The translations under genes and the position numbers were made by a program. Below are positions 1-10,560 of a DNA stretch of 64,000 nt, in pieces. The notes under the pieces are model-generated. The model did no database searches and was not told the DNA's origin. It worked only from the letters and a program-made list of their open reading frames with translations. Each line of letters opens with the position of its first letter. The stretch's first letter is position 1. Source of the DNA: Prunella strophiata (lineage: Eukaryota; Chordata; Aves; Passeriformes; Prunellidae); contig JAZBQD010000007.1 in assembly GCA_036583965.1 (NCBI GenBank), forward strand, positions 992,001 through 1,056,000, in the 5' to 3' direction.

Positions 1-620
1 TCTGGGGTTCTGGGGGACATTGGGGTTTGCATGTCCCAGTTTCCCTTGATGGCCCCACAAAGAGCCGAGAGGGCAGATCCCACTGGTGGGCACCCCCAAA
101 CCCAGGGAAGGGGCAGAGCGGTGGGACAGAGCCCGGGACAGCGGGGACAGAGGGGACACGGCAGGAGGAGCCGGAGGGCAGCAGGGGCCGGGTCCTGCGG
201 CTCCTCCCGCCCCGTGTCTGCGAGCTGGGCCCTGGCCGAGCCCTCCTGGAGGGCCTGGGTTGCCCAGCTGGCCCCGAGCTGGCCCAGGGGATGTTGGCCG
301 AGCCCCCAGAGCCAGGCTGGCCTGGCCATGGCCCAGGACAGGCCCAGCTGGGCACGGCTGGCTCAGGGGCACGGCTGGGCTGGGGCTCAGGTGGCGGCGC
401 TGGGCACAGCCGTGTCCCAAAGGATGCTCGGGATTCTTTGTAAAGTGAGGGATTAGGGCCAGAGCGGGGTTTATTGGGGCTGTGAGGTGTGCTCCAGCAG
501 CACCTTGTCTGTCATGTAATGATGGGCCATGGCTGTTCTTTCCATCTGTCCAGGCACGTTTCCACACCAATATCTCCAAAAAGGGGATGACAAAGACTTG
601 ACCCCATCATTAGCTGTGTA
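1..620. other. GC-rich left edge, no gene seen
   Basis: Bases 60-450 are G/C-rich with imperfect GGCC/CTGG repetition and are open in several frames, but none gives a low-complexity EDC-like protein or a known motif. The AT-richer part from 480 to 650 leads into the promoter of the first beta-keratin. Confidence 0.5.
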
Positions 621-701
621 ATTTGACTTGTCAGCTTGAATTACTAATTACTGGGGGTTTGCCCCCACCCCCTGGACCATGCCCCCAGGCACTCTGGGGT
701 G

Positions 702-773
702 TATAAAAGGTCCGAGGGCTCCACAAGGCTTCATCCAGCTCTCCCCACTTGACTCTGCTCATTGATCGCTCTG
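702..773 (+). promoter_or_regulatory. TATA box and non-coding exon 1 of beta-keratin 1
   Basis: TATAAAA lies at 702-708. Exon 1 probably starts near 730 and ends at the donor GTGAGT at 774. The intron runs 774-1152 and ends at an AG after a pyrimidine-rich stretch. The homeobox-like sequence CTAATTAC lies about 60 bases upstream of the TATA box. Confidence 0.8.
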
Positions 774-1173
774 GTGAGTCCGAGCCTTCCCTCCGTCCTC
801 CCTTCCTCCTCTGCTCCTTCCCCGGGGAATCTCTGGCTGTGGCATTCCCAAGGAATCTCTGTCCCCGTGTGTGCCAGGGCAGAGTTGGGGTGGTTGGGGT
901 TCCACCGGCGGGCTCAGGGCCTCGGGGAGCCTGGTGGTTGGGATGAGGGAGATTTTCTTCATTTCCATGTGCAGAGAAGAGCCGGGGGTGGTGAGGGCAG
1001 CAGGGATTCCCGTTCCAGCCGTGCCAGGGCTCTGCTGGGAGCTCTGGGGATGATGCAGAGGGAGCCCTGGCACACGGGGCCCGGGTGGGCGAGAGCAGCA
1101 GCGCTTTGTGCCGAGTCCTTGGCGTGAGCCGTGGCTGTGCCTTGCCTTGCAGCTCTGCCAGCCGAACCGAAGC

Positions 1174-1524
1174 ATGTCCTGCTCCAGCCTGTGTGTGCCC
1201 AGCTGCGGCGTGGCCACCCCGGCCCCTCTGGCTGACACCTCCAACGAGCCCTGCGTGAGGCAGTGCCCCGACTCCACGGTGGTCATCCAGCCTCCGGCCT
1301 CGGTGGTCACCTTCCCCGGGCCCATCCTCAGCTCCTTCCCGCAGCAGAGCGTCGTGGGCTCGGCCGGAGCTCCCTACGTGGCATCCGGCTCCGGGGGCGC
1401 CTTTGGAGGCCGTGGGGGCTCCGGGGGCTTCGGGGGCCTTGGGGGTGGCTTTGGAGGTTTTGGTGGCTTTGGGGGCTGTGGCCGCGGCTCCAGGTCCCTC
1501 GGGGGCTCCTGCGGGCCCTGCTAA
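1174..1524 (+). CDS. Corneous beta-protein (beta-keratin), claw/scale/keratinocyte-like
   Basis: This 116-residue structural protein should polymerise into the 3-4 nm beta-filaments of hard cornified tissue (known for the family). Residues 25-33 read EPCVRQCPD, and residues 35-64 form the conserved beta-strand core with [13 protein letters not shown], which mediates dimerisation. The N-terminus MSCSSLC is Cys-rich. Residues 72-113 are a Gly-rich tail of GGFGG repeats, longer than in feather keratins (about 97 residues in all) and typical of claw, scale and keratinocyte types. The tail ends SCGPC. The coding sequence is entirely in exon 2, and the start is the first ATG after the acceptor at 1151-1152. 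The 3' UTR runs to AATAAA at 1940. The reading frame is intact. The exact subfamily (claw, scale or keratinocyte) cannot be settled by eye. Confidence 0.93.
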   Translation: MSCSSLCVPSCGVATPAPLADTSNEPCVRQCPDSTVVIQPPASVVTFPGPILSSFPQQSVVGSAGAPYVASGSGGAFGGRGGSGGFGGLGGGFGGFGGFGGCGRGSRSLGGSCGPC

Positions 1525-1939
1525 AGCCCCGATGCCGCCGGAGCTCAGTGCTGCCCCTGCCCGCGGGCTCCTCCGGCAGCCCCCGCTGCCTTCTGCCGCC
1601 TGAGCCGGGCTGGAGCTGCAGCCCCTGCTCAGCCCCGGGAGCTGCAGGGTCCCTGTCACTGCCGGGTGACCCTGCAGAGCCCGGGCCGGCGCCTTTGGGC
1701 TGCCCAGCACTGCCTCCCAACGCTGCCCCGCTCTGCGCCCCCAGCCAGCTGTGCCGAGCCTCGCCCGAGGCTCTGCCCTGCCCTGCCCAGCTCCGAGCCC
1801 CGAGCCCGCCCTGCCACGGGCCGATCTCTGGGCTGCAGCCCCGGGCTGTGCCTCGCTGCTGCCTTGGGATTGTCGTGGTTCCAATGCGCTCTTGCTGGTT
1901 TGTCTCTCGCTGACACCGCCTGTGGCTTTTTTCACCCAC

Positions 1940-1945
1940 AATAAA
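1940..1945 (+). terminator. Polyadenylation signal AATAAA, beta-keratin 1
   Basis: Canonical signal about 415 bases after the stop, followed by T/G-rich sequence. The 3' UTR before it is GC-rich. Confidence 0.8.
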
Positions 1946-2149
1946 GAATCTGCATTGCTGCAATCCCTTGGATTTTGGTTGTTTTTTATGGGTGTTCTCC
2001 TCTGATTGTCCGTGTTGAGCTGGGATATGTTCACAGGGTGTCCCAGAATCATTCAGGTTTTAAAAACCTCCAAGGTCATCATCCAATTTTTGACTGATCC
2101 CCACCGTGACACCCAGCCCAGAGGTCTGAGTGCCATTTCTCTCATTCCT

Positions 2150-2250
2150 TGGACAATTCCAGGCCTGGGGACCCCAAACCTCCCTGGGCAGCCCCTTCCC
2201 AGTCCTGGCCACCCTTCCCAGGAAGGAATTCTTCCTCAGCTGAAGCTCAA
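2150..2250 (-). repeat. CR1 LINE 3' fragment
   Basis: The stretch with CCAAACCTCCCTGGGCAGC matches the CR1 fragment near 57.35 kb in the same orientation. It is short and diverged. Confidence 0.5.
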
Positions 2251-2259
2251 GGCCCAACA

Positions 2260-3010
2260 TTTATCATCCATGAATGGCACATGAATGAACAGGGTTTGTG
2301 AGACGCTCGGCAGCTCTCACACTTTTGTGTTGCAGCACACAAAGGATGGAAATGAGTCATTATTCCTATTCTAAGGGACAGGCTTGAAGGGAAAAGCATC
2401 AATTAATTTATTTATTTCTTTGTGGTCCTTCAACAAAAAGTTATAATGTCTTCACTTTTCTCCACAGTGATAATTTTGGCAGTTCAAAGCACCTCTCAGA
2501 CGCCTGTAACTGTTTATGTATTTATAAGCTATTATTAATCTATTTAAAGCATAATTCTCTTCTCAGCTGCTTCATTATTGAAAAAGAGTCACTTCAAAGG
2601 TACGAGTTGAGGCAGTCCGATTTTTGAGTTAGTCAGAATTTATTTTATACCTTTGAAACTTTCCATTCAAGTGGAAAGTGGCTCTGCACAAACAGCCACG
2701 ACAATGAACTGCTTTGTCTCCTTATCCTCCAAATCTGGATTAATTTCTAATTTTATCTTTAGACTTCTTGGAGTGAACAAAATTTGCGTTAAAACTCCAT
2801 TTTGATTTGGAATTGATTTTCTGAGTGATTTTGCATCACTATTGGTTTGCAAAATGTGTGAGCAGGTGAAGCTGAGCTAGCAGGAGTTTCAGAAAGGCCC
2901 CAGGGTGTGGTGTGACCCCGTAAAACACCGAGCTGGGGACAAAAATCTGTGTCCAGGGAAAGCAGAAAGCCAGAAAAAGCAAACCAGGGCCATTTCATGA
3001 TGCTGCAACA
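2260..3010. other. Intergenic, AT-rich, nothing recognised
   Basis: Unique-looking AT-rich DNA between the convergent 3' ends of beta-keratin 1 and the first MTF gene. No ORF of interest and no recognisable repeat. Confidence 0.5.
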
Positions 3011-3012
3011 TT

Positions 3013-3018
3013 TTTAAT
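3013..3018 (-). terminator. Candidate polyadenylation signal ATTAAA, MTF gene 1
   Basis: On the minus strand this reads ATTAAA, about 495 bases beyond the stop. No closer canonical signal was seen, so the assignment is tentative. Confidence 0.4.
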
Positions 3019-3511
3019 GAGAGTAAAGCTCACAGTCACAATCTAAAACAGCACAGAGAGCAGAAAGAATTTAGGAATTTGTATGTGCAGAAAATGTCCC
3101 GGTTTCATTGGTACAACTTTAGCTGTCGATTTTCTGTTCTCAGACTTTTTCACTCGTTTCCAGCCCAACGAAACGAAATTGATTTGATGATTTGGGGGTT
3201 TTTGGCACAGTTTCAAAGGCAGTTAAGTCAGAAATTCATCCCTAGGACAGGCACGCTCCAGGTTTCACTAACCGGAGCTGGGACAGAGCCATGAATGAGC
3301 GATATTGTAGTAAATATCAAACCCAGTTTCCTTTACACCACCAAACCCAGGGAGACCTGAGAGACACAGCAGAGAAAGAGGGGGGAAAGCGTTTTGGAGG
3401 AACATCGGAGAAGCTTTAGGAGAACCCCGAGCTCTCCCAAATCCCGTCAGAGCTTCCGGCCGGGAATTCCGTCAATAATTGCCATTAATCCCCCGTGAAA
3501 TCGCTGCGGAT

Positions 3512-3763
3512 TCAGCAGGGGTAGCAGGGGTAGCAGGGGTAGCAGCTGCCGTAGGAGTATCTCTGGAAGTAGCGGGAGGAGTAGGGCGAGCAGTAGCGGG
3601 GGCTGTAGGACGGGCAGTAGTCGCGGTAGCCACAGAGCCTCCCGTAGTAGCCCTGGTAGCCACAGGGGCTGCCGCAGTCGTAGCTGCGGGAGCTGAACAC
3701 GGAGCCGTAGCTGCAGGGGGAGTAGCAGGAATCCTCACACTGCCGCTGGTAGCAGAAAGTCAT
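3512..3763 (-). CDS. EDMTF-type protein (MTF-motif Cys/Tyr-rich EDC protein), copy 1
   Basis: An 83-residue protein starting MTFCYQRQCEDSCYSPC, the start motif of avian EDMTF proteins (ED proteins beginning MTF; the relative EDMTFH is a feather protein). It is rich in Cys, Tyr, Ser and Arg, with CGY and SPRYCSPYSSRY units and a C-terminal CYPCYPCYPC triplet. It probably cross-links by disulfides in cornifying feather or scale cells (inference). The start follows the acceptor (last intron base 3787) after a short leader. An ATG further upstream opens the same frame but lies in the intron. The coding exon is nearly identical to the plus-strand copy at 6835-7077, with one silent base change plus a longer PCYPC end, while introns and 3' UTRs differ. 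The two genes are arranged head to head. Confidence 0.88.
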   Translation of the reverse strand: MTFCYQRQCEDSCYSPCSYGSVFSSRSYDCGSPCGYQGYYGRLCGYRDYCPSYSPRYCSPYSSRYFQRYSYGSCYPCYPCYPC

Positions 3764-4266
3764 CTTGGGGCTGGAGGGAGGCGAAGCTGGAAGGGAGAAA
3801 AAACCCGTGAGGTGAGTCCCGACAGCGAGTAAACCCCGAGTAAGCGCTGCGGGGATGGGAGAGGCAGCAAACCACTGCCCAGTGCCCTCATCCATCGATC
3901 CATCCCGAATTTACGGCCAGTTCTTCCCCCTAATCCTCCATCCTGAGCTTTCCCACACAGCCCCGCTGAAAAACTGGGGCTGTGAACGGCGACCCTGAGC
4001 CAAAGAAAGGCTGGAAAATCCTCAGAGGTGCGCTGGGACAAAGACGTGAAGGGAAAAGGGGATCCGTGCAGGTCTGGGGCTGTTTCAAACACTCAAGCAT
4101 TAAAAATCCAGGAAGGAAAGATTGTTTTACACAGGGACAACTCCTAAATCACAACCTCCATTCTTGGCTGCAGCATTTGTAGATTAGCAGAGAAAAAAGG
4201 AGGGGGAACATCCCCAAATCCGTCCCTTCATCATCCACTGAATTTCCCAGATCTGTTCCCACTTAC

Positions 4267-4335
4267 CCTCGGCTGCGAGGAGGAGAAGGCCGGAGGAGGG
4301 AATGATTTCTCCGCAGGGATTCGGGGCTTTTATGG
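4267..4335 (-). promoter_or_regulatory. TATA-like box and non-coding exon 1, MTF gene 1
   Basis: On the minus strand a CATAAAAG box lies at 4334-4327. Exon 1 ends at 4267 and is followed by the donor GTAAGT (4266-4261). The intron runs 4266 to 3787. The first base of the TATA box is changed from T to C. Confidence 0.7.
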
Positions 4336-4339
4336 AGCT

Positions 4340-6140
4340 CCCGGTCCCGCCCCGCGCACCCCACACGCGCCTGGCTCAGCCCCAATTCCCAGCCCCTTTT
4401 CCTCCCCTCATCGATATCCCGATGCTCCCCAGGGTCCAGCACCGTCACTGGGAGGCTCCGCCCGCCACGTCCCTTTCATCCCAAAGCCACTCAGCGCAAT
4501 TAAAGCCTCGCCATCATCGCGCTGAATTTGCGCTTTTTGGGACAGCGGCGACTCCTCGGGATCAGCAAAGTCCCGCGGAATTCCCAACGCGGCAGCTTTG
4601 GGAGACTGAATGTGCTTTGTTGGGCTTTTTTCCCCCTGGAATAGTCGTGGAAGGGACGCACAACGTGTGCTTTTTATGGATTTCATAACTCCTAATGACA
4701 CGTGGAGCATCCCTGCCCAGTCCCTCCCAACATTTCCCGTGACTTCCAGAGGGGGAAGGAGCGGCTCTGTGATTTGGAGCCGCCGTGCCAGGGGATATTA
4801 TTGATTCAGCCAGAAAATATTGATTCAGCCAGAAAATTGGCCTGCAAGCATTGCAATGGCATGTCCAGGATGTGTTTTTAGAGGGAGAAAAAAATCTCCC
4901 GGAGACCCAATTCCGAAGGTATAAATTACAACTTTAATAAAGCCAGGAAACAGGACACCCCAATCCACGTTTTTGGAGCGGCTGTTACATAACAGCGGGG
5001 TGTAGCAAGGTGCTGTTAATATTGAAATAATAAATCTCTTTGTGCCCGAAAATATTTAATAAGTCTTAATGAAGGCTTTGATATTCCAAATTTAGAGAAA
5101 GGCCCAGAACTCCTGACGTGCTGCCTGTCATTATCCTCCCTCGGGATGGGAGTAAACAGCAAAACAGGGTTTGGAGGTGAAGGTCACCCCAGCATTATTC
5201 ACCTTCATTAGGGAGAATTAAACACCTCAACAATATGAAGAAGAATTGACATTAAACCATATTTAGAATTTGGGGGGTTTCTCGGGAAAACTGCAGTCGA
5301 TACAGAGATAAATCCCTGGGGTTTTTTATCTTTCTCCTTATCAGGAACCCCCGAGCGAATCGGTTTTTGATCGAAGGGACAACAAACACCGAGCAGATCT
5401 TTTTGGAGCCAGCGAAAATCGCCTTGCTTGGGCTGGCTCTGCAGGAAATTCAGTTCCTGAGTGGATTTCATAAAACACGCCTGGAGATTTCAAATATGGT
5501 TATGTCTGCTTGAAATGATTTAGATTTGTTGGGGATTTCTACCTGCTCTGAGGTTCACTTAAGTCATTTATGTCTGGTTTTATTCAAATGTATTTCCAGT
5601 CTTACACGGAAAAGGATCTGCATTTCTTTCTACAACTTCGGAGTTTGTCTAACGTTTGGTAGAATTAGTTAATAATATTTTTTTAAATATAAATAAAAAT
5701 AATATAAATATTCTGGCCTAAAAATGCGATTTTGAAATAGACCCAAACAATAAATTATTTCCAAGGATATTCATTATGAAAAACAATTGGAATTCCTTCT
5801 CCCTAAATGAATCCAGGGTCATTGCAGGTTTCACATATTGACATTTGTCCATTCATCCCAAATTGGGACTGCGAGCATCCATTAATTCATGCTCTCAATA
5901 TCCTTCCTTCCTTTTCCTGCTACAACTCAGATTTCGCCACCCTCGCTCCCCGTTTGTAATTGCCCCGGGAAGTCTGGACATGAAAGGAAAGAGCAGCGCG
6001 AAGTCATCCTTGTGGCAGCCGGGCGCTGAGTAAGGATCCCAAAGCGAGGAAAACAACCCCATCAGCTGCGGGGATGACGTGCGGGGCGCGTTTGGGGTGC
6101 GATGAGAAGGACTTGAAAGCACCGGGGGCTGGCGCAGATA
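4340..6140. other. Divergent intergenic region between the two MTF genes
   Basis: A 1.8-kb spacer between two head-to-head promoters. The sequence is AT-rich in the middle (4980-5780) and contains no coding frame or recognised repeat. It could hold enhancers shared by the pair (inference). Confidence 0.5.
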
Positions 6141-6144
6141 AATG

Positions 6145-6210
6145 TATAAAAAGGGAGCCAAATCCCAGGCTCGGCACTCGCGCCTTCAGCCTCGGCTCTT
6201 GCTCTGCGTG
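6145..6210 (+). promoter_or_regulatory. TATA box and non-coding exon 1, MTF gene 2
   Basis: TATAAAAA lies at 6145-6152 and the donor GTAAGT at 6211. The intron 6211-6811 contains a large AT-rich palindrome. Confidence 0.8.
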
Positions 6211-6309
6211 GTAAGTCGGGCTTAAGGGGCTTTGCTGCTGGGCTGCTGCTGGGTTTTGCCGTAGAGGGGTAGGGATGGAAGTTAAACTTTAAAATGGTGG
6301 TTTAGAAGT

Positions 6310-6370
6310 GATTTCGTGGCCGTGCAGTTGGGGGTTAGTACCCCATTTGTTAAAAATGGGGTATTAACCC

Positions 6371-6408
<38 letters not shown>

Positions 6409-6545
6409 GGGGGTTTCATAATGAATATATATATATATATATAAAATATATAACCATATGGGGTTTTCATAATGAATATATATATATATATAATATGGGT
6501 TAATACCCCATTTTTAACAAATACCCCAGACTGCATGGCCATGAA

Positions 6546-6549
<4 letters not shown>
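6310..6549. repeat. Palindromic AT-rich repeat with (TA)n arrays
   Basis: Left arm 6310-6385 and right arm 6486-6549 are near-perfect inverted copies (GATTTCGTGGCC... against ...GGCCATGAAATC). Both carry the block GGGTTAATACCCCA in the matching orientation. The core is (TA)n interrupted by ATGGGG and TTCATAATGAATA units. A second (TA)n array follows at 6550-6588. It lies inside the 5' UTR intron of MTF gene 2. Confidence 0.85.
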
Positions 6550-6591
<42 letters not shown>

Positions 6592-6834
6592 GGGTTAATG
6601 TCCCATTTTATAATATGGAGATAATATGGGAGGGTGGGGAGGCCCTAAATTCGCGATATTCCAAGGATTCCGCATCTCTGGGAGCGTCCAGGGCCAGCTT
6701 GGAGCCCCCTGGGCTGGAGGAAGGTGTCGCTGCCCGTGCAGGGGAGGGACGGGATGAGCTTTAATTCTCTTCCAACCCCAATTCTCCGATCCCTCTTTTC
6801 CTCCCTTCCAGCTTCGCCTCCCTCCAGCCCCAAG

Positions 6835-7077
6835 ATGACTTTCTGCTACCAGCGGCAGTGTGAGGATTCCTGCTACTCCCCCTGCAGCTACGGCTCCGTG
6901 TTCAGCTCCCGCAGCTACGACTGCGGCAGCCCCTGTGGCTACCAGGGCTACTACGGGAGGCTCTGTGGCTACCGCGACTACTGCCCGTCCTACAGCCCCC
7001 GCTACTGCTCCCCCTACTCCTCCCGCTACTTCCAGAGATACTCCTACGGCAGCTGCTACCCCTGCTACCAGTGCTGA
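6835..7077 (+). CDS. EDMTF-type protein (MTF-motif Cys/Tyr-rich EDC protein), copy 2
   Basis: An 80-residue protein with the same MTFCYQRQCEDSCYSPC start as copy 1, identical to it through residue 78, ending CYPCYQC. It has the CGY, RDYC and SPRYCSPYSSRY units. The role is inferred as a disulfide-cross-linked matrix protein of cornifying feather or scale cells. It is wholly in exon 2 and starts at the first ATG after the acceptor AG at 6810-6811. The 3' UTR reaches ATTAAA at 7447. Similarity to copy 1 begins about 13 bases before the splice acceptor and stops at the stop codon, so the two genes look homogenised by gene conversion rather than freshly duplicated as whole units. Confidence 0.9.
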   Translation: MTFCYQRQCEDSCYSPCSYGSVFSSRSYDCGSPCGYQGYYGRLCGYRDYCPSYSPRYCSPYSSRYFQRYSYGSCYPCYQC

Positions 7078-7446
7078 GCCCAGCCCCGGAATGAAAAAAA
7101 ACCCAAAATCCGTCCTGAAGGCTCCTGGGTGGATTTTACTCCTGGGTGGATTTTGCTCCGGCTCAGCTCCGGGGGCGGCTGCGGATCCCTGAGGCTTTGG
7201 GATCTCTTCCATGCCCGCTGTTACTCTGATTAATTCGCTTTTTTTGCTGCTCCTTCTCACTCTTTCGGGATGAGGCTTTTGTGTGTCCCGAGGAGCCGGA
7301 GCCTCGTCTGGCTGTGCTGACAGCTCCGCTCCTCTCCAACACCAGCTTTACTCCCCAAGACCTCTGCTCTGGGGTGTAGCTACTCCTCAGTGTATGATGG
7401 CGTGAACCTCCTGTGCTACTACCAGTTGTAACTTCTTCTTATTCTC

Positions 7447-7452
7447 ATTAAA
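7447..7452 (+). terminator. Polyadenylation signal ATTAAA, MTF gene 2
   Basis: Lies 370 bases after the stop and is followed by a T/G-rich stretch (GGTTGTGTTTTAATG). Confidence 0.7.
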
Positions 7453-7965
7453 AGATCTTGCATCACACCGCTGCCTTCCGGTTGTGTTTTAATGTTCTTT
7501 TTAATATTATATTTAATTTTGCTAACTATTTATTTGGAACACATAGAAAAAAAATTAAAAAGAGGCACCAGTTTCTCAGATCTGCAGAATCTGAGGGGAC
7601 CGAGGACGCACTGAGCACCTCGATTTCTGTCTGCTCCAAAATTCACATTTGCCATGTCCCAACTCTGCCCCTCTTCCACCAAAAGCATTCATGTTTCCAA
7701 AGAACCAACTGAAAAATGTGAAGATTTAGGAAAAGTGAATCAGGACTTGCGGGGGACATTTCCAGCCCAAGTTCTGCCCCGTTTGGACACAGAATTCCAG
7801 AGTCCCTCAGCTTTCAGCAGCTCCACCTCCAGCCGAGGTGGCGGAGAATCGGATTTGAGCAGCCCAGCAGGGGCTTGTGGTGGGCAGGGAGGGATTCCCG
7901 AGCCCAGGAGACCCCGGGAGAGCCCCAGATCCCCAGATTCCCAGATCCTCAAATCCCCAAATCCT

Positions 7966-8285
7966 TGTCATAGTTGAGACAGAGATAAAATACAAAGAAC
8001 AAAGCAACACACTCCATTTTCAGAAGGCTTCATACCTGGTTTTATTCTAGTATGCATGCTTTTTATACATTCTTACAAAACTCGTAAGTTTACACTTTAC
8101 TCATTGGTCACGAGAGACAAACAAAGTGTGTATTGGAATAGTTTCAGGTTTCTCTTATTTCTCCTTCTTTCTCTCTTGGTTTCTGTGTCAAGGAACTTGG
8201 TAGGAAATTATTTCAGGGGTAAACATGGATCCTCTTCTCAAACTTCTCTCTGGCTCACAGAAGTCGCTGTAAAACCTCTCCCACA
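7966..8285 (-). mobile_element. Solo LTR of an endogenous retrovirus, copy A
   Basis: Read on the minus strand it starts TGTGGGAGAGGTTTTAC and ends with CA, with a TATA-like GTATAAAAAGCATGC and a polyadenylation-type signal inside. It is a diverged copy of the LTR at 33464-33755. The flanks AATCCT (7960-7965) and AATCCC (8286-8291) look like a six-base target duplication with one mismatch. No internal retroviral genes adjoin it. Confidence 0.8.
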
Positions 8286-8339
8286 AATCCCCATATCCCA
8301 AATCCCCAAATCCCCAGATCCCTGCCGGGAGCTCGGGCT

Positions 8340-8560
8340 CTGCTCCATCAGGACGAAAGGGAAATGCCTCGAGCTGTGCCAGAGTGGGAAATTTGGGAAA
8401 ATTCCTCCTGGAAAAGGGAAAATGTTTTGGAAGGGGCTCGGGGAGGGCTGGATCCCCACCCCTGGAGGTGTCCAAGGGATTCCTGGAATTCCGGGTGAGC
8501 GGACACAGCTTGGATTTGATCCTGGAGACTTTTCCAACCTCCGGGATTCCAGAATTCCGG
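8340..8560 (+). repeat. CR1 LINE 3' fragment
   Basis: It has the CR1 order GAGCTGTGCCAG, GGAGGTGTCCAAGG, and CTTTTCCAACCTC with a degenerate ATTCC tail. It adjoins LTR copy A. Confidence 0.7.
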
Positions 8561-8569
8561 CTTTTCGTT

Positions 8570-10085
8570 TTTCTGCGCAAGTTCAGATCTGATAAAACAG
8601 ACTAAAAATGCAAATCAATGTTTCCCTCCGCTGGTCAGGACGTGCAAATTCAGCAGCTGAAGGGATTAATTTCTTATTTAAAGTTGCTCTGGTTTAGGCG
8701 TGAATTTGGTTTAAAAGGAGTTAAGGGTCGGTGGAGTAGAAAATAAACTTTCCTGTTGCAGAGTCTGAAAGCAATTGGAATTGATTTGCATTTTCAGAAT
8801 GTATTTTTTCAAAATGTTCAGACTTTAATTTTGCATAAGAATGTAAAAAAAAAACAACACTGAAAGTTTCCTGGGGTGAGCAGGTTTTAACCGGTCCCAT
8901 GATTCACAGCCCTTCATTAAATGCCTCAATTTATTATTCCCTGGGAATTTCAGTCCATCTTTCTCTAATTAACAAGAGGTTCTATAAATTAGATTTCCAC
9001 CTAATGACCAAACTCTTTCTTGAGTTCTTCCCTGTGTTTTTAGGCACTGAAGTGAATTCCCGTTTCTGCAGCTCAATTTTGCACATTTTCAGGGTTAGGA
9101 ACACCTAAATTTTGCTATTAATTTGGATCGTTGAAGGGAACTTTGGGAAATGTCCTGCATTTGCTGAACTTCCTAGGGCAATTCCCGGCCCTTCAGTTTC
9201 CCTCGGCCCTCTGGGAGGTGCTTTGGTCACTCAGAAATTATCTGACCAATGTAAACAGCAACAAAATTAAATTTATTTGCCCATGTCACACCTTCAATTA
9301 AAATAATTGGTTTCCTCTCCATCAGGGGTCATTAATCTGTTCTCAGCTCAACCTGGCAACATAAAAAAACCACAATTTTTTTGACTTAAAAACTTTTTTG
9401 GTTCCTCCTCAGCTTTAGTGATAAAATCCAGATTTCAGAACGGACAAGGGAATTTATAGGAGTTAAAATGATAAAATCATTTTGCAGCAAATCTTATTAA
9501 TGCTGATTTTCTGCCTTCCCAGCACAAATCAAGAGGCTTTTTTTAAAATTCAGCAAATACCTCCTTGTATGACCTTCCCCCGCAGTGAGCCAAGCCTCAT
9601 TTGCATATTAAATGAGTATAATGACAGACATTGGGGAAGTGCTGATCCTCATCAGAATTTCTGGTATCAGCGCTCTCCCAAAACAGTCATTAGGGTTCCT
9701 TTGGCAATGTTTGGATAATTTCAACCCTCCCCGTTTAAATTCCTCGAGTATCACAAGGAGAGAGGGGAAGGGAACCCCGGGGCCAAGGGAGGTTTTCCTT
9801 TATTTAAATTATTTTTATTTCTTTATAATTCCTGCCGTCCCCTGGAGCAGAGTGACAGAGATCCAGCTGGAAAATGCCACCAAAGCAGGTCGGGGAGGGA
9901 TTCCTGCCTCAGGAAAATCCCTCCCAAGGGGAACATCCAGCCCTTTGTGCTCTCCAGCCCACCCAAAAATAATCTGAAAATTTTAACTCCTATGAGTTTT
10001 GGAGACCTGGATTTCATCCCTAAAGCTGAGGGGGACTCCAGAAGTTTTTTAAGGCAAAAGAGAAGATGTTTGGCTCGTTATTATG
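8570..10085. other. Intergenic AT-rich DNA, nothing recognised
   Basis: AT-rich sequence with no EDC-like frame, no promoter with a following coding exon, and no repeat I can name. Confidence 0.5.
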
Positions 10086-10087
10086 GA

Positions 10088-10560
10088 TATGGAACCATGG
10101 AATGGTTTGGGTTGGAAGGACCACACATCCCACTGTCCCAGGGTGCTCCAAGACCTGTCCATCGTGGTCTTGGACACTTCCAGGGATGGAGAATCCATGG
10201 AATTACCTGGGACCCTCACAGGGAACAATTCCTCCCCAAAATCCCACCCAAATTCCCCCTGACTCCCATTCCCTGTGTCCTGTCCCTGCAGTTCCTGAGG
10301 AAAAGTCCCTCTCCAGCTTCCCTGGAGCCCCTGCAGATCTTGGAGGGGCTCTGGGGTCTCCACAGGCTCCACATTCCCAACATTCCCAACCTGGATCCAT
10401 CCAGGAGGGGCTCCAGTCCCTTTATCAACTTCGTGGTCCCCTCTGGACTTGGTCCAGCAATTCCAGGTCCCTTTTATGTTGGGGACAGCAGAACTGGACT
10501 CAGCATTCCCAGTGGAATCTCACCAGAGAGAGCAGAGGGGGAGAATCTCCTTCCTCACCC
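10088..10560 (-). repeat. CR1 LINE 3' fragment, one of the longer copies
   Basis: It starts ATGGAATGGTTTGGGTTGG, the reverse complement of the CR1 3' end. It continues through CTTGGACACTTCCAGGGATGG and the ATGTTGGGGACAGCAGAACTGG block. It is open in several frames, but those frames are shadows. Confidence 0.85.

Noticed and set aside
470..475. Minus-strand AATAAA near the left edge
   Set aside because: No minus-strand coding exon lies upstream of it in the window, so it is probably chance.
631..2052. Long minus-strand frame (473 codons) over the first beta-keratin
   Set aside because: It is the antisense shadow of a GC-rich coding exon and its UTRs. No family motif or exon signals fit it.
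6282..6542. Ile/Tyr-rich minus-strand frame
   Set aside because: It is the translation of the (TA)n palindrome.
7966..8285. TATA-like box and AATAAA inside the LTR as a host gene promoter
   Set aside because: They are the LTR's own U3/R signals. No EDC coding exon follows.
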